Positions 21,271 through 31,235 of a stretch of 64,000 nucleotides of DNA are shown here, piece after piece. A model generated the notes under the pieces. The model was not told the DNA's origin. It worked only from the letters and a program-made list of their open reading frames with translations, and did not search any database. Both the position numbers and the translations under genes were made by a program. Origin of the DNA: Okapia johnstoni (lineage: Eukaryota > Chordata > Mammalia > Artiodactyla > Giraffidae). The stretch covers positions 29,424,001 through 29,488,000 of the forward strand of contig CM044314.1 of the NCBI GenBank assembly GCA_024291935.2, read 5' to 3'. Position 1 is the stretch's first letter. Each line of letters begins with the position of its first letter.

Positions 21271-23959
21271 TGTCATTTGCTTTATGCAGGAAATTCTAAA
21301 TTTACCTGCTTTACAATAGTTTTTGTCCCATATGCTGGTGATAAAATAACTGTAGGGGAAAGCAAGCATGAAAGGGAGAGCAGAGACTTGGATGACTTGC
21401 AAATGCAGCAAGGATGAAAGCAGATTGTAGAGTTTACATGCATTTTTTTTTCCTGGTAGAGTAATGCTTTCAATAACCTCTATTTGTTCAAGGTATACAT
21501 AGAACAGAGTATGAACTGAGAGCCTAAGACAGTTTATAAAATGTACAGAGGTACTTCATTTACATTTTGGTGGTTTCTTATGCCTATGTATAAGAATCCT
21601 GCTCAGGGATTTCTGCATTCACTTGCTAACTCTGAGAAGCAAGGCTGCTTTGGGTCGTTGCTTTCTGTTTCACCAGGAATCATATCCACCACTGCCATCT
21701 TGCTCTCCTCTATTATCATTTCAGAATTTATGCAGAATATTGAACCATATTTTTTGCCAATACATTTTCCATTGTAAATACTGTGTAGAATTTGCCTATT
21801 GGCAACAGTAGAAATCGCCAGAGTTTTTTTAATATTGTGCGTGGTATAGTGAGGGATGGAAGACTATGCAAAATGCTTCTGCACCATCCCAGAGAGACAG
21901 GGTTGCATGCACATTATTAGTGAGACATAACTGCCCCAACTCAACGGAAGAAGTCCCTTTCTAAAGAAATCACTGCTTGCAACTTTTACGGATTTAGGCT
22001 TTGAAGATCACATATGTAGACTGTCTTCATGTCCCACACTCCATTTACCATCTATCACTGGACCACTTTTTTGTTTTTGTTTTCTCTCGTGTGCATATTT
22101 GGGGTATTAGTCACTAAAGATAGCACACAGTTAAGAGGAAAGTAACTTACGTATAAAGTCCTGAGAGTATATATCAGGGCTTGAATAAGGAGAAAAAAGG
22201 AGAGATAATAGAAAAAAATGGTTTTTGCAGAAAGAGACTCTGCTCTTTAAAAGCATACACACTTTTTCACCTTCCAAGCTAAGAATTATAAATACATCCT
22301 TCTGTATCCTTCTGTTAAACAAATAACCTGATACGTACACTTATCCTCATTCTCAACTTTTTTTTTTCCCCTCCTTCTCTCTGCAAACAGACCTCCAGTG
22401 AAACACACATATAAATACATGGTCACTCCATATTCATACCTCTGCCAATTCTTCCCTCACATGTAAACTTTAGGAAGTTCCACTCTAAATAGTTTTCAAA
22501 TCCAAGCTGCCACTTTGATTTCATCAAATCAAGCTCTTGTTGAGATCAAACCTTTGAAATGAGAGAAGATTTTTAATCCATTTACACCAGATGGAGTCCA
22601 ACTCTCACAGTCTTGAGAGCTGCAGGATTAGGATTTCTCAAACTCTTTCCATACTCTTACCTCCCACATACCCAGCATATTTTACAGCTACTTTAATCAA
22701 ATTGTATCAGCACTTGCATTTGAACAAAATCAGGGAAAGAATGTTTTCTGTAAGCCAGCCTTGCTGTAACTATGGGTGTACTTTAGTGACAAAACGCTGC
22801 CTTTCTCTACCAGGATCAACAAATAGAGGTGAAAACAGGGCTTATTGAAAATAAGCCTGATGCTAAGCCTTTCAAAGAGGGGTGACGAAGTTTTTATTTT
22901 AAATGACTGAGATTATGAGAGGTATTTTTGTAATTACTTAAAACATTTAGGTGAGAATAAAGGAATGAAAATGGCAAGCTTCTTCAACCATAGCTAGTGA
23001 AATTCTGAATTTAAAAAAAGCTTTGTCTAAAATTTTCATTTTCTCAGCAAGACAGAAATATCTTTCGTCATATAATTTGCCTTTGATGTTAGTTGCTTAC
23101 TAATGGCAACTTGAAGAGATGTTAAATTTCTGGTAGCTGCCAAAGTCATTTGGCAAAGTCATTTCCCTTTTCTTCTGCTGGCACTTGCCAGAGAACAAAG
23201 GTGGTACTTTATGTTCTCTGATTCAAATTACAACCCATAAGGTAATTTGTGAAGTTATGTGCTACACAAACAAAGCCACATAATCTAGGTTTGGGAACAA
23301 AACCTATGGGCATGAGGAGTCTGGGTGTTTTTGCAGGTGGGCGGCATTGCAGTCATTCAGAATCTATGCAACAAGCACAGGTGCCCCTCCAGAGCCTGTT
23401 TTGTGACTCCTGAGAAGTGATCAAAACAGTACCTGTGAGAAGGAGCCCTCGGGTGGTGAAGGCAGTTTGCCATTTGTGACATTTACAGACGAATCTCTTC
23501 TAATATCATCTCAAGCTTAAGCAAATACATGCTAGATTTAAAACACTTAGTGTTTTAGGATGAACAGGAGTTGGGATGTTATTAAGTTGGGAGCTTAATA
23601 ACAGGCAATATATGAAAAATATCATGTCTTAGAAATGTAGAAGCTTGTCATTTGCTGGCTAAGCACAACAGTATGGAGGAGAGTGAAGAGTTAAGCAAAT
23701 AAGTGGGGAAGAAAAAGGGGTGATCGAGAGTATCACTGAGCACTTGACAGCTTAGGTTTTCATTAGGAGAAGAACCCTGAGGAATTTTATCCCAGTGAAC
23801 TTCAATCCCCAAAAGTCTGTCTCTTGGAAGGTCAAGGTGCATGGGAGACTGCAGCCAACTTGACAAGTCCACCAAGTGTCTCCTCAGCCTCATCCATGTC
23901 AAAGTACTTCAGCCTGACACCCAGGGCAGCACCTTGCTGGGGAGCTGCTGGAACCCACT
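21271..23959. other. Long stretch without recognised gene or repeat
   Basis: About 2.7 kb of apparently single-copy, AT-rich sequence. The frames on both strands are short and without domains. No regulatory motif stands out. Confidence 0.45.
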
Positions 23960-24270
23960 GAGCGTGATGCCCTATAAACACGGCACAGAAATGTGGGTCA
24001 TGAGTAACACTATCCTTTCTCCCCTTAGTTGGGGTCATTTTGCAGTAGGTGTTTTATACCATTTCTAGAGCCTTCTGATGAGGTTATGAATCAGTTATCT
24101 TTGGTATTAGCTGGCTTACAAATGCAACCTTTTGTGGGTTCCTTCCCTTTCCTGTGTCACCTCCCCATGCTTGTTGCATCTCCTTACATCTCAAAAAGTC
24201 AAAAACAAAAACTATATGCTCTTAAACCACATCTCAGGTTCTGCTTCTCAGAGGAACCCAACTAATAGTT
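23960..24270 (+). mobile_element. Possible old LTR 3' part
   Basis: A block ending CATCTCAGGTTCTGCTTCTC followed by AGAGGAACCCAACTAATAG (24230-24268) resembles the 3' end of an old mammalian LTR (a CTCAGG-TCTGCTTCT-GGAACCCAACC type end). The left limit is a guess. Confidence 0.35.
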
Positions 24271-25161
24271 GAGAACCTTTTAGAATCATTGCAAAGGGGC
24301 ATTTGGTTCCCTAGTCCTCAAGGGTAACTCGAAATGGGGTAGAAAGAAAGGTAAAAAGTGAAGAAGATTAGAAACTGGAGGACTGAGTTACACCATGTAG
24401 GGGTTGTGGGAAAAAACCTTTCCTGAGCTAAAACTCTACATGTATTCCTTACTAGGCAGACACCATGGGCAAAAGGCTCCTTTACCGAGCCTCCTTTCTA
24501 AAGTATAGACAGTGCCTCTGCTTGGGAGTTCTTAGAAAAGATGTGTTTACAGAGAGGGTGACTCCCAGTGGGTGTGCCATACTTGATGCCCCTTCTCCAG
24601 CACACTCTGCAGATCTGGATGGTTGCTCTGGGCTCCCCTTGGTCCATGATACCCTTCTTGGTGAATGCCCAGCTCAGAAGAGCAGAGAGACTAATGCGTG
24701 AGAGACACCCTTGACCAGTGGAAAAGATGGAGCCCACGGATCAATGCCCCTGTCTTCAAGCAGAAGTACCTGGGACACTTCTCAGGAAGTCTAGGTGGAA
24801 TTGATCTATATTGCCCACAGTGGTGACCTTGACAATTTATCCTTATGTTGGCCCTCCTTCTGAGGATCACACCCCAAATTATCTGCTTGCACCCATGTCC
24901 TTCAGGGTCTTCTGTTGGGGAAATCCACACTAATGCAGGTGAGTTGGAATTTTTTAAGGTAGCATCATATTTGAGATGCAATTAGTAAACTTCAGTGAAA
25001 TCCTGGGAGATCACATTCATTCAAACGTGAGCACCACCATGGTGGCTGCCTGAGAAGCTCCCCTTCTCTGCCTGTGCTTCTGGGTAGCTCATACCATTCT
25101 TTAGTTCGATTCCCTCTTTGGAAGCCTTCATACCTGCATTGCAGTAGCCTGAGGATCGTAG
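24271..25161. other. Stretch without recognised gene
   Basis: About 0.9 kb, more GC-balanced than its surroundings, with overlapping short frames on both strands (24465-24701, 24691-24981). No protein family, splice pattern or repeat family is recognised. An old repeat is possible. Confidence 0.4.
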
Positions 25162-25560
25162 TTGCTATTGTTCAGTCACTAAGTCATGTCCAACTCTTTG
25201 GGACCCCATGGAATACATCATGCCCGTCTCCCCTGTCCCTCACTATCTCCCAGAGTTTGCTCAGATTCATGTCCATTGAGTTAGTGATGCTATCTAACCA
25301 TCTTATTCTCTGCCACCCTCTTCTCCTTTTGCCTTCAATCTTTCCCAACATCAGAGTCTTTTCCAATGAGTCGGTTCTTTACACCAGGTGGCCAAAGTAT
25401 TGGAGCTTCAGCATCAGTACTTCCAAAGAGTATTCAGGGTGGTATTCCTTTAGGATTGACTTGTTTGATCTTCTTGCAGTCCAAGGGTCTCTCAAGAGTC
25501 TTCTCTGGAACCACAATTTGAAAGCATCAATTCTTCAGTGCTCAGCCTTCTTTGTAGTCA
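25162..25560 (-). mobile_element. Outer BovB, 3' part, antisense (split element, left half)
   Basis: Antisense BovB 3' end from the tail (GTTCAGTCACTAAGTCATGT) to the codons for the KKAE region. The sequence resumes at 26966 at exactly the next BovB position, so 25162-25560 and 26966-27430 were one element before the insertion at 25561. Confidence 0.9.
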
Positions 25561-26947
25561 GTGCCCCTGACCCCACGGCAGGCTACTATCAACCCATGCC
25601 TCCACCAGAGACTCCCAAACATACACAGGCAAGTCTGGCTCAGTGTCTTCTGGGGTTACTGCTCCTTTCTCCTGGGTCCTGGGGCCATACAATGTTTTGT
25701 TTATGCCCACCGAGAGTCTCGTTTCCCCAGTCCTTGGTAAGTTCTGTAATCAAATCCTGCTGACCTTCAAAGTCATTCCCTGGGGATACTCAGTCCCTGT
25801 GCCACATCCCCAGGTTGGGAAGTCTGTTGTGGGGCCTAGAACTTTCATAGCAGTGGAGAACTTCTTTTGTATAATTGTTCTCCAGTTTGTGAGTCACCTG
25901 CCCTGCGGCTCTATAGTGAGGCTAATGGTGACCTCCTTCAAGAGAACTTATGCCACATGCTGAGCCTCCCAGGACTGCTGCTGCCAGAGCCCCCGTCCCC
26001 GTGGCAGGCCAATGCTGACTCATGTCTTCTCAGGAGATCCTCAAACACTCAAAGTGTATATTGTCGCCCTACTTATTTAACTTATATGCAGAGTACATCA
26101 TGTGAAATGCTGGGCTGGATGAAGCTCAAGCTGAAATCAGGATTGCTGAGAGAAATATCAACCATAGATATGCAGATGACACCACCAAAATGGCAGGAAG
26201 TAAAGAGGAATTAAAGAGCCTCTTGATGAAAGTGAAAGAGGAGAGTGAAAAAGTTGGCTTAAAACTTAGCATTCAAAAAATGAAGATCATGGCATGTGGT
26301 CCCATCACTTCAAGGCAAATAGATTGGGAGACAATGGAAACAGTGACAAACTTTATTTTCTTGGGTTCTAAAATCACTGCAGGTAGTGACTGCCACTATG
26401 AAATTAAAAGACGCTTGCTCCTTGGAAGAAAAGTTATGACCAACCTAGCCAGCATATTAAAAAGCAGAGGCAGTACTTTGCCAACAAATGTCCATCTAGT
26501 CAAAACTATGGTTTTCCCAGTAGTCATATATGGATGTGATAGTTGGACCATAAAGAAGGCTCAGCACTGAAGAACTGATGCTTTTGAATTGTGGTGCTGG
26601 AGAAGACTCTTGTGAGTTCCTTGGACTACAAGGAGATCAAATCAGTCTATCCTAAAGGAAATCAGTCCTGAATATTCATTGGAAGGACTGATGCTGAAGC
26701 TGAAGCTCCAGTACTTTGGCCACAAGATGCAAGAAGTCAACTCATTGGAAAAGACCCTGATGCTGGGAAAGATCGAAGGCAGGAGGAGAAGATGATGACA
26801 GAAGTTGATACGGTTGGATGGCATCACTGACTCAATGGACATGAGTTTGAGCAAAATCAGGGAGATAATGAAGGACAGGGAAGCCTGGTGTGCTTCAGTC
26901 CATGAGGTTTCAGAGTCAGACACAACCGAGTGACTGAACAACAACAA
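25561..26947 (+). mobile_element. Inner BovB inserted into BovB, with inverted 5' segment
   Basis: Two parts. 25561-26050 is the BovB 5' leader in reverse orientation; it is homologous to the reverse complement of 42820-43080, which carries a further deletion. 26052-26947 is the BovB 3' third in sense orientation, from RT motif B to the GACTGAACAACAACA tail. The sense part keeps YADDT (near 26170) but has lost codons just before it and has stops (for example after KKAQH at 26568). The flanks 25543-25560 and 26948-26965 agree at about 12 of 18 positions, a diverged TSD. The layout is that of twin-primed insertion. Confidence 0.85.
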
Positions 26948-26965
26948 CAGCTTTCCTTATGGTAC

Positions 26966-27430
26966 AACTATCACATCCATACATGACTACTTGAAAAACT
27001 GTAGCTTTGACTATATGAATCCTTGCTGGCAAAGTGATGTCTCTGCTTTTCAATACACTGTCTAAGGTTTGTCATAGCTTTCCTTCCAAGGGGCAAGAGT
27101 CTTTTAATTTCATGGCTGCAGTCACCATCTGCAGTGATCTTGGAGCCCAAGAAAATAAAATCTGCCACTGCTACCACATTTTCCCCTTCTATTTGCCATG
27201 AGGTGATGGGACAAAATGCCATGATCTTAGTTTTTTGAATGCTGAGTTTCAAGCCAGCTTTTTCACTCTCCTCTTTCACCCTCATCAAGAGGCTCTTTAA
27301 TTCCTCTTCATTTTCTGCCATTAGAGTGGTATCATCTGCATATCTGAAACTGCTGATATTCCTCTTGGCAATCTTGATTCCAGTTTGTGATTCATCCAGC
27401 CTGGCATTTCACATGATGTACTTTGAATAA
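26966..27430 (-). mobile_element. Outer BovB, upstream part, antisense (split element, right half)
   Basis: Continues the outer BovB from the codons for VVMYGCESW upstream through the thumb to the YADDT motif (antisense GTATCATCTGCATATCTGA at 27330-27348) and stops at the AEYIM codons, the 5' truncation. The frame 26971-27321 (116 aa) is this remnant. Confidence 0.9.
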
Positions 27431-28559
27431 AAGTTAGTTCTTTGGGGAAATGAGAAGGAAGGTTAGGGCTTGTGCGGGCCCCTACTTTCTTGAGACTTAG
27501 ATAAAGGGTAGGGGTCCTGGTCTGCACACATGGGTGACCATGTCTCCACCCACAAGGCTGAGATTCAGGCAACTCTCCAAAGCCAGGGCACACACTGTCC
27601 TCCAAGAAATAAGGAGTCACTTTGCAACCTTCATATAGGCTTCTAACCAATTATAATTGTTTTACGCTTGGTTCATAGACTAAGAAGATCAAAACTTCCT
27701 TCTAGTTTTAGATGTTCTCTCAAAAGCACCTAATTAAAAACTAATAACAATATAAAATGTGACAGCTTTAAATGTTACCATCACAGTTGAGTTTCTATTA
27801 AACTCTTTTGTTTTTCATTGTAGAGTGATCACTGCTTCCATGTCAACAGTTTCTTCCAACTTCATGAGGTAGCTTTATTTAATTTATGGCTCTTTAGCAG
27901 GTGTGACCCACATGGTATGGAGACTAAGGAGTGTGGGTACGGGGGTCCCATGGAGGAGGGTGCCCCTTAACCCATAGAAACTGCTCTCCAGACTCTCCCT
28001 ATAATGACCGCTCCTTCCTGCCTTTCACTTCACTGGAGAAACATGATAGATTTAATTTCTCACATTGTAAACATTTCCCCCACCTCCCAGGGAGATGCTG
28101 TGAATATGCAAACAGAAAAATGTGGGTTTCTTTATTCCAATAGCATTTAAAATTGTTTTAAGTAGAGGAGCCTATACTGAAATGAAGTTAGGATGCAATT
28201 TTGTGCCTCTGGCTAAGGATATATACTACTGCTGAGAAGCCATGAGTGCTATTGAGAGGTCCTGTAGGTACCTGGTATGTGCCTTGTGCTGTGTTTACAC
28301 GTCAGGGAGTGTGAGTGGAGAGGTGATGCTCCAAGTTTGCTCCAATTCTCTTTACATCCCCTCTCCCGGGAAGAGAAAAGAGCAGCAGTCACAGCCAGGG
28401 CAGTGGTTAACTCTGGAAGGAAACTAAGGTTTGACCACTGCTCTTGACCTGGGAGGGTCATCCGCAAGCACATGGGCTGTCCAGAGAAAGTGTGAGTTAG
28501 GACCTTTTAGAGAGGGGCACTGCTTGGGCTCTGGGCTGCTGCTGCCAACTGGGGAGTTC
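27431..28559. other. Stretch without recognised gene
   Basis: No repeat or exon recognised. Overlapping short frames (27321-27650, 28242-28427, 28249-28473) have no domain support. Confidence 0.4.
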
Positions 28560-28970
28560 AACTCAGAGGGTAGGCAGGAGAGAGAAGAGGAGGAGGAACA
28601 GGATAAAGAGGAAGGGGACAGAAGCAAAAAAAAAATGTGGGGGTGGGGTGGAGAACAAAGGGCACCATTTCGATAGCTCTTCTCTGAAAGGCCCATCATC
28701 TCCATTTACTGGGGCTCAATAGCAGGCCAACTTGGGTCTCTCCCGGGTATGGGATGTGCACTTCTCAGGAGGACCCTGAAAGAGTAAACAGGAAAGAGGA
28801 GGAGAGGCAGGGAGGAGGGAGGAGGAGAGGCAGAGAGAAAATGAGAGAGAGAGAGAGGGAGAGAGAGAGAGAGAGAGAGAGAGAAGGGTAGGGAGAGCCA
28901 CAGGGGTGGGAAGGAATGGAGAAAAAAGGAGAAAGGGGTGGGGGAGGGGAGAGAAAAGAAAGGGGAAAAC
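28560..28970 (+). repeat. Purine-rich tract with (GA)n microsatellite and G-runs
   Basis: About 400 bp of strong purine bias on the plus strand. It includes a (GA)n core at 28843-28885 and closely spaced G-runs at about 28933-28966 (GGGGTGGGGGAGGGG, then GGGG), which could form triplex or quadruplex structures. The serine/leucine/proline-rich minus-strand frames (28706-29044, 28716-28991) are artefacts of the tract. Confidence 0.85.
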
Positions 28971-29236
28971 CCCCTTGCTGACACGGGGCATAACTTAATT
29001 TTCACGGTGCTGGGACAGCTGTATCGTGTAATCTGCCATGGCATGCCATTAAAGCTTCAATGACTTTACTGACCCAGAAGGGAAACTCAGACCGTGGAGA
29101 GGCTTTTGAAAAGAAGTGGTGATCTTTCACGATTTATGAGCTTGTCTTAAAGAAACAGACTCCACTCACTTTAAATTAATCACCCTTTCCAGGGTGCATA
29201 GAAATCGGGGTCTCTGTGCTGTGCCTCATAGTGGCC

Positions 29237-29440
29237 TTGAGAGCCGGTCCGCCTCCACCCCGCGGGAGGTGGAGGTGGTGGCGGTGATGGCATAGGTGGA
29301 GGTGATAAGAGGCTGCAGAGGTGAAGGTGGTGGAAGAGAGGATTTTCTCGGTGGTCGCCTTCCCGAGAGGAGACTGGCGCCCCCGCGGTGGCCAGGGAAG
29401 CGCGGAGCTGACGGCGGACTTGCAAAGGAGGAACACAGTG
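29237..29440. promoter_or_regulatory. Small CpG-rich cluster, possible CpG island or unmethylated regulatory element
   Basis: I count about 15 CpG dinucleotides between 29243 and 29418, against few in the neighbouring kilobases. The cluster is embedded in GGTGGA/GGCGGT repeats. No TATA box or known promoter motif is evident. A CAG/GTAAAA-like splice donor occurs near 29700, downstream of the plus-strand frame 29321-29707, so a non-coding first exon is conceivable but unproven. Confidence 0.35.
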
Positions 29441-30292
29441 TCCTTGGGAGGCTGGGAGGTCAGAGCAGGGGTAGCTGGCAGGGGGTGGGAGGAGGGCATG
29501 TGTGTGGTGGGGAGAGGCCTTATTCACGTTCTTGGACTTGCATTCATTGTGCAAGAAGAAAAAAGAAACCAGGAGAAATATAAGGCATTTCACACCCTGA
29601 TGAAATGCGAGACCTCCCGTGTGATTAAACAGCTGAAAGGAAAAGTGGAGTATTACCAGACCCACTTTATCCTCGTCATTTTACATATTTCCAAGAACAG
29701 AAGGTAAAAAGCCTCATCATAATGTGCATACACTTAGTTAAGTTCTGGCAAAGATGTATTTCCCCAAAAGGGACCTTTTGGAGAACTGACAACCCTAAAA
29801 TAATTAGCCCTAATATCCAAGTAAAGAATCCCAAGACCAGAGGTTTTCTTTAACTTAATATCACCAAGCAAACTATTGCATTTTGCCTCAAAACACCTTT
29901 GCAAATCTTAGAGTTTACTCTGGGCAACTGAATAACCTGTGCAGAGGACAAAGGAGCCTACAGTGAGTACCCTGTGCAACGCTCTCCCTTGATTCCATTT
30001 GGGGGTTACCTTTTTACCTATTCTCTATGTCAGGGAGTGCTGTGTTTTAACACATTTTGAAGCCTCTTGCCTTTCTACCAATTCACCAGCTGACTGCCTT
30101 CCAATGGCTTCTGATGTAGTGAAAACTACTCAGCTCCTAAATGATCTGCCCCTCCATAAAACTTTTTCTGCTGGTAGAAATCAGATCCAGCTTGAAACAA
30201 TTTCGAGGACAGCAGATAGTCAGTCTGTTCTCCCTATTGTCGGAAAAATGTTGTATCTTGTCTCTAGACAGTGATTAGAGGCAACACCCTAT
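29441..30292. other. Stretch without recognised gene
   Basis: Right of the CpG cluster. The first 260 bp is moderately GC-rich and could belong to the same element. No repeat family recognised. Confidence 0.4.
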
Positions 30293-30309
30293 TTAAAAGT
30301 TGGTGTTGG

Positions 30310-30429
30310 GGCTTCTCTGGTAGCTCAGACAGTGAAGAATCTACCTGCAATGTAGGAGGCCTGGGTTTGATTCCTGGGTCAGAAAGATCCCCTGGAAAAG
30401 GGATGGCTACCCACCCCACTATTCTTCTC
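30310..30429 (+). mobile_element. Bov-tA SINE cut after the head and first tail segment, with TSD
   Basis: Sense head (GGCTTCTCTGGTAGCTCAG) and the start of the BovA part, ending at CACTATTCTTCTC, so the last 80-90 bp of the family are absent. TTAAAAGTTGGTGTTGG (30293-30309) and TTAAAAGATGGTGTTGG (30430-30446) are a 17 bp TSD with one mismatch. Confidence 0.9.
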
Positions 30430-30446
30430 TTAAAAGATGGTGTTGG

Positions 30447-30949
30447 TCCATATTTTAAAGTTTGGTCACAGTTAACAGACTTCTAAGACTCATACACCAA
30501 GATGATTGGAGAGGACAAAAGCAGTGGCAACAACTCTTGGTCTTGTGGGATGCTCGAGCATGGTGCCACTGATAGCATAGCCCTGCATCCTCAGACATGC
30601 CCTAAAGCTTCTGAGTTGTCAGCAAGGTGGTACATCTGATGACTGTCATGGGTGGGGGTACACTTCCTTCTGTCCACCACCAGTCAGGGTTCAATGATTT
30701 CAATTTTGCATTTACAAACTCCAGTCCTGTCACAACATTTAATGAAGAGTTTATGCACTTTATACAGATTTTATAGTTATTCTGTTTGCATTGCAAATTA
30801 GGCAGGCAGTGTGAGGGAGATCTCTAATGACAGGTTTTTATTCCTGACGGAGAATAAGACTTACTCAAGAAACTATAAATATAGAGCCTTGCCTGATCTA
30901 GACACACTGGGTCAGGTCTTTTAGGGTGGGGCCAAGGCAGCATCATTAA
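30447..30949. other. Stretch without recognised gene
   Basis: No repeat or frame of note. Confidence 0.4.
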
Positions 30950-31235
30950 AAATTTTTTTATTGTATTGAGGTGACATTAACACAACATTAACCATTTTAA
31001 AGTTAGATGAACTGTTGTTCATTTAGTACATTTAGTAAGCACCACCTATATCTAGTTCCAACATATTCCATCACTCCAAAATAGAACCCAGGTCCCATTA
31101 AGTACTTTCTCCTCTTTCCACCTTCCTCCAGCGCCTGGCAACCACCAGTCTGCATTCTGTCTCTATGGATTTACCTAGTTTGAGTATTTCATGGAAATGA
31201 AATCATATAGTATGTGATGCTTTGCATCTGACTCA
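30950..31235 (-). mobile_element. L1 3' end fragment, antisense
   Basis: TTTATTGTATTGAGGTGACA, CCATTTTAAAGTTAGATGAA, GCGCCTGGCAACCACCAGTC (31132-31151) and GAAATGAAATCATATAGTAT are the reverse strand of an old L1 3' region, parallel to the left end of the large L1 at 16.2 kb. Confidence 0.8.

Noticed and set aside
25563..26050. Plus-strand frames 25074-25763 and 25643-25963 as host genes
   Set aside because: They are antisense BovB 3' end and inverted BovB 5' leader sequence.
28706..29044. Serine/leucine/proline-rich minus-strand frames
   Set aside because: They are translations of the (GA)n purine tract; stop-free because of base bias.
29180..29707. Overlapping frames of 107-161 codons on both strands as a GC-rich exon
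   Set aside because: Both strands are open, which reflects GC-rich low-complexity sequence; no homologous protein is recognised. Kept only as a possible regulatory CpG cluster.
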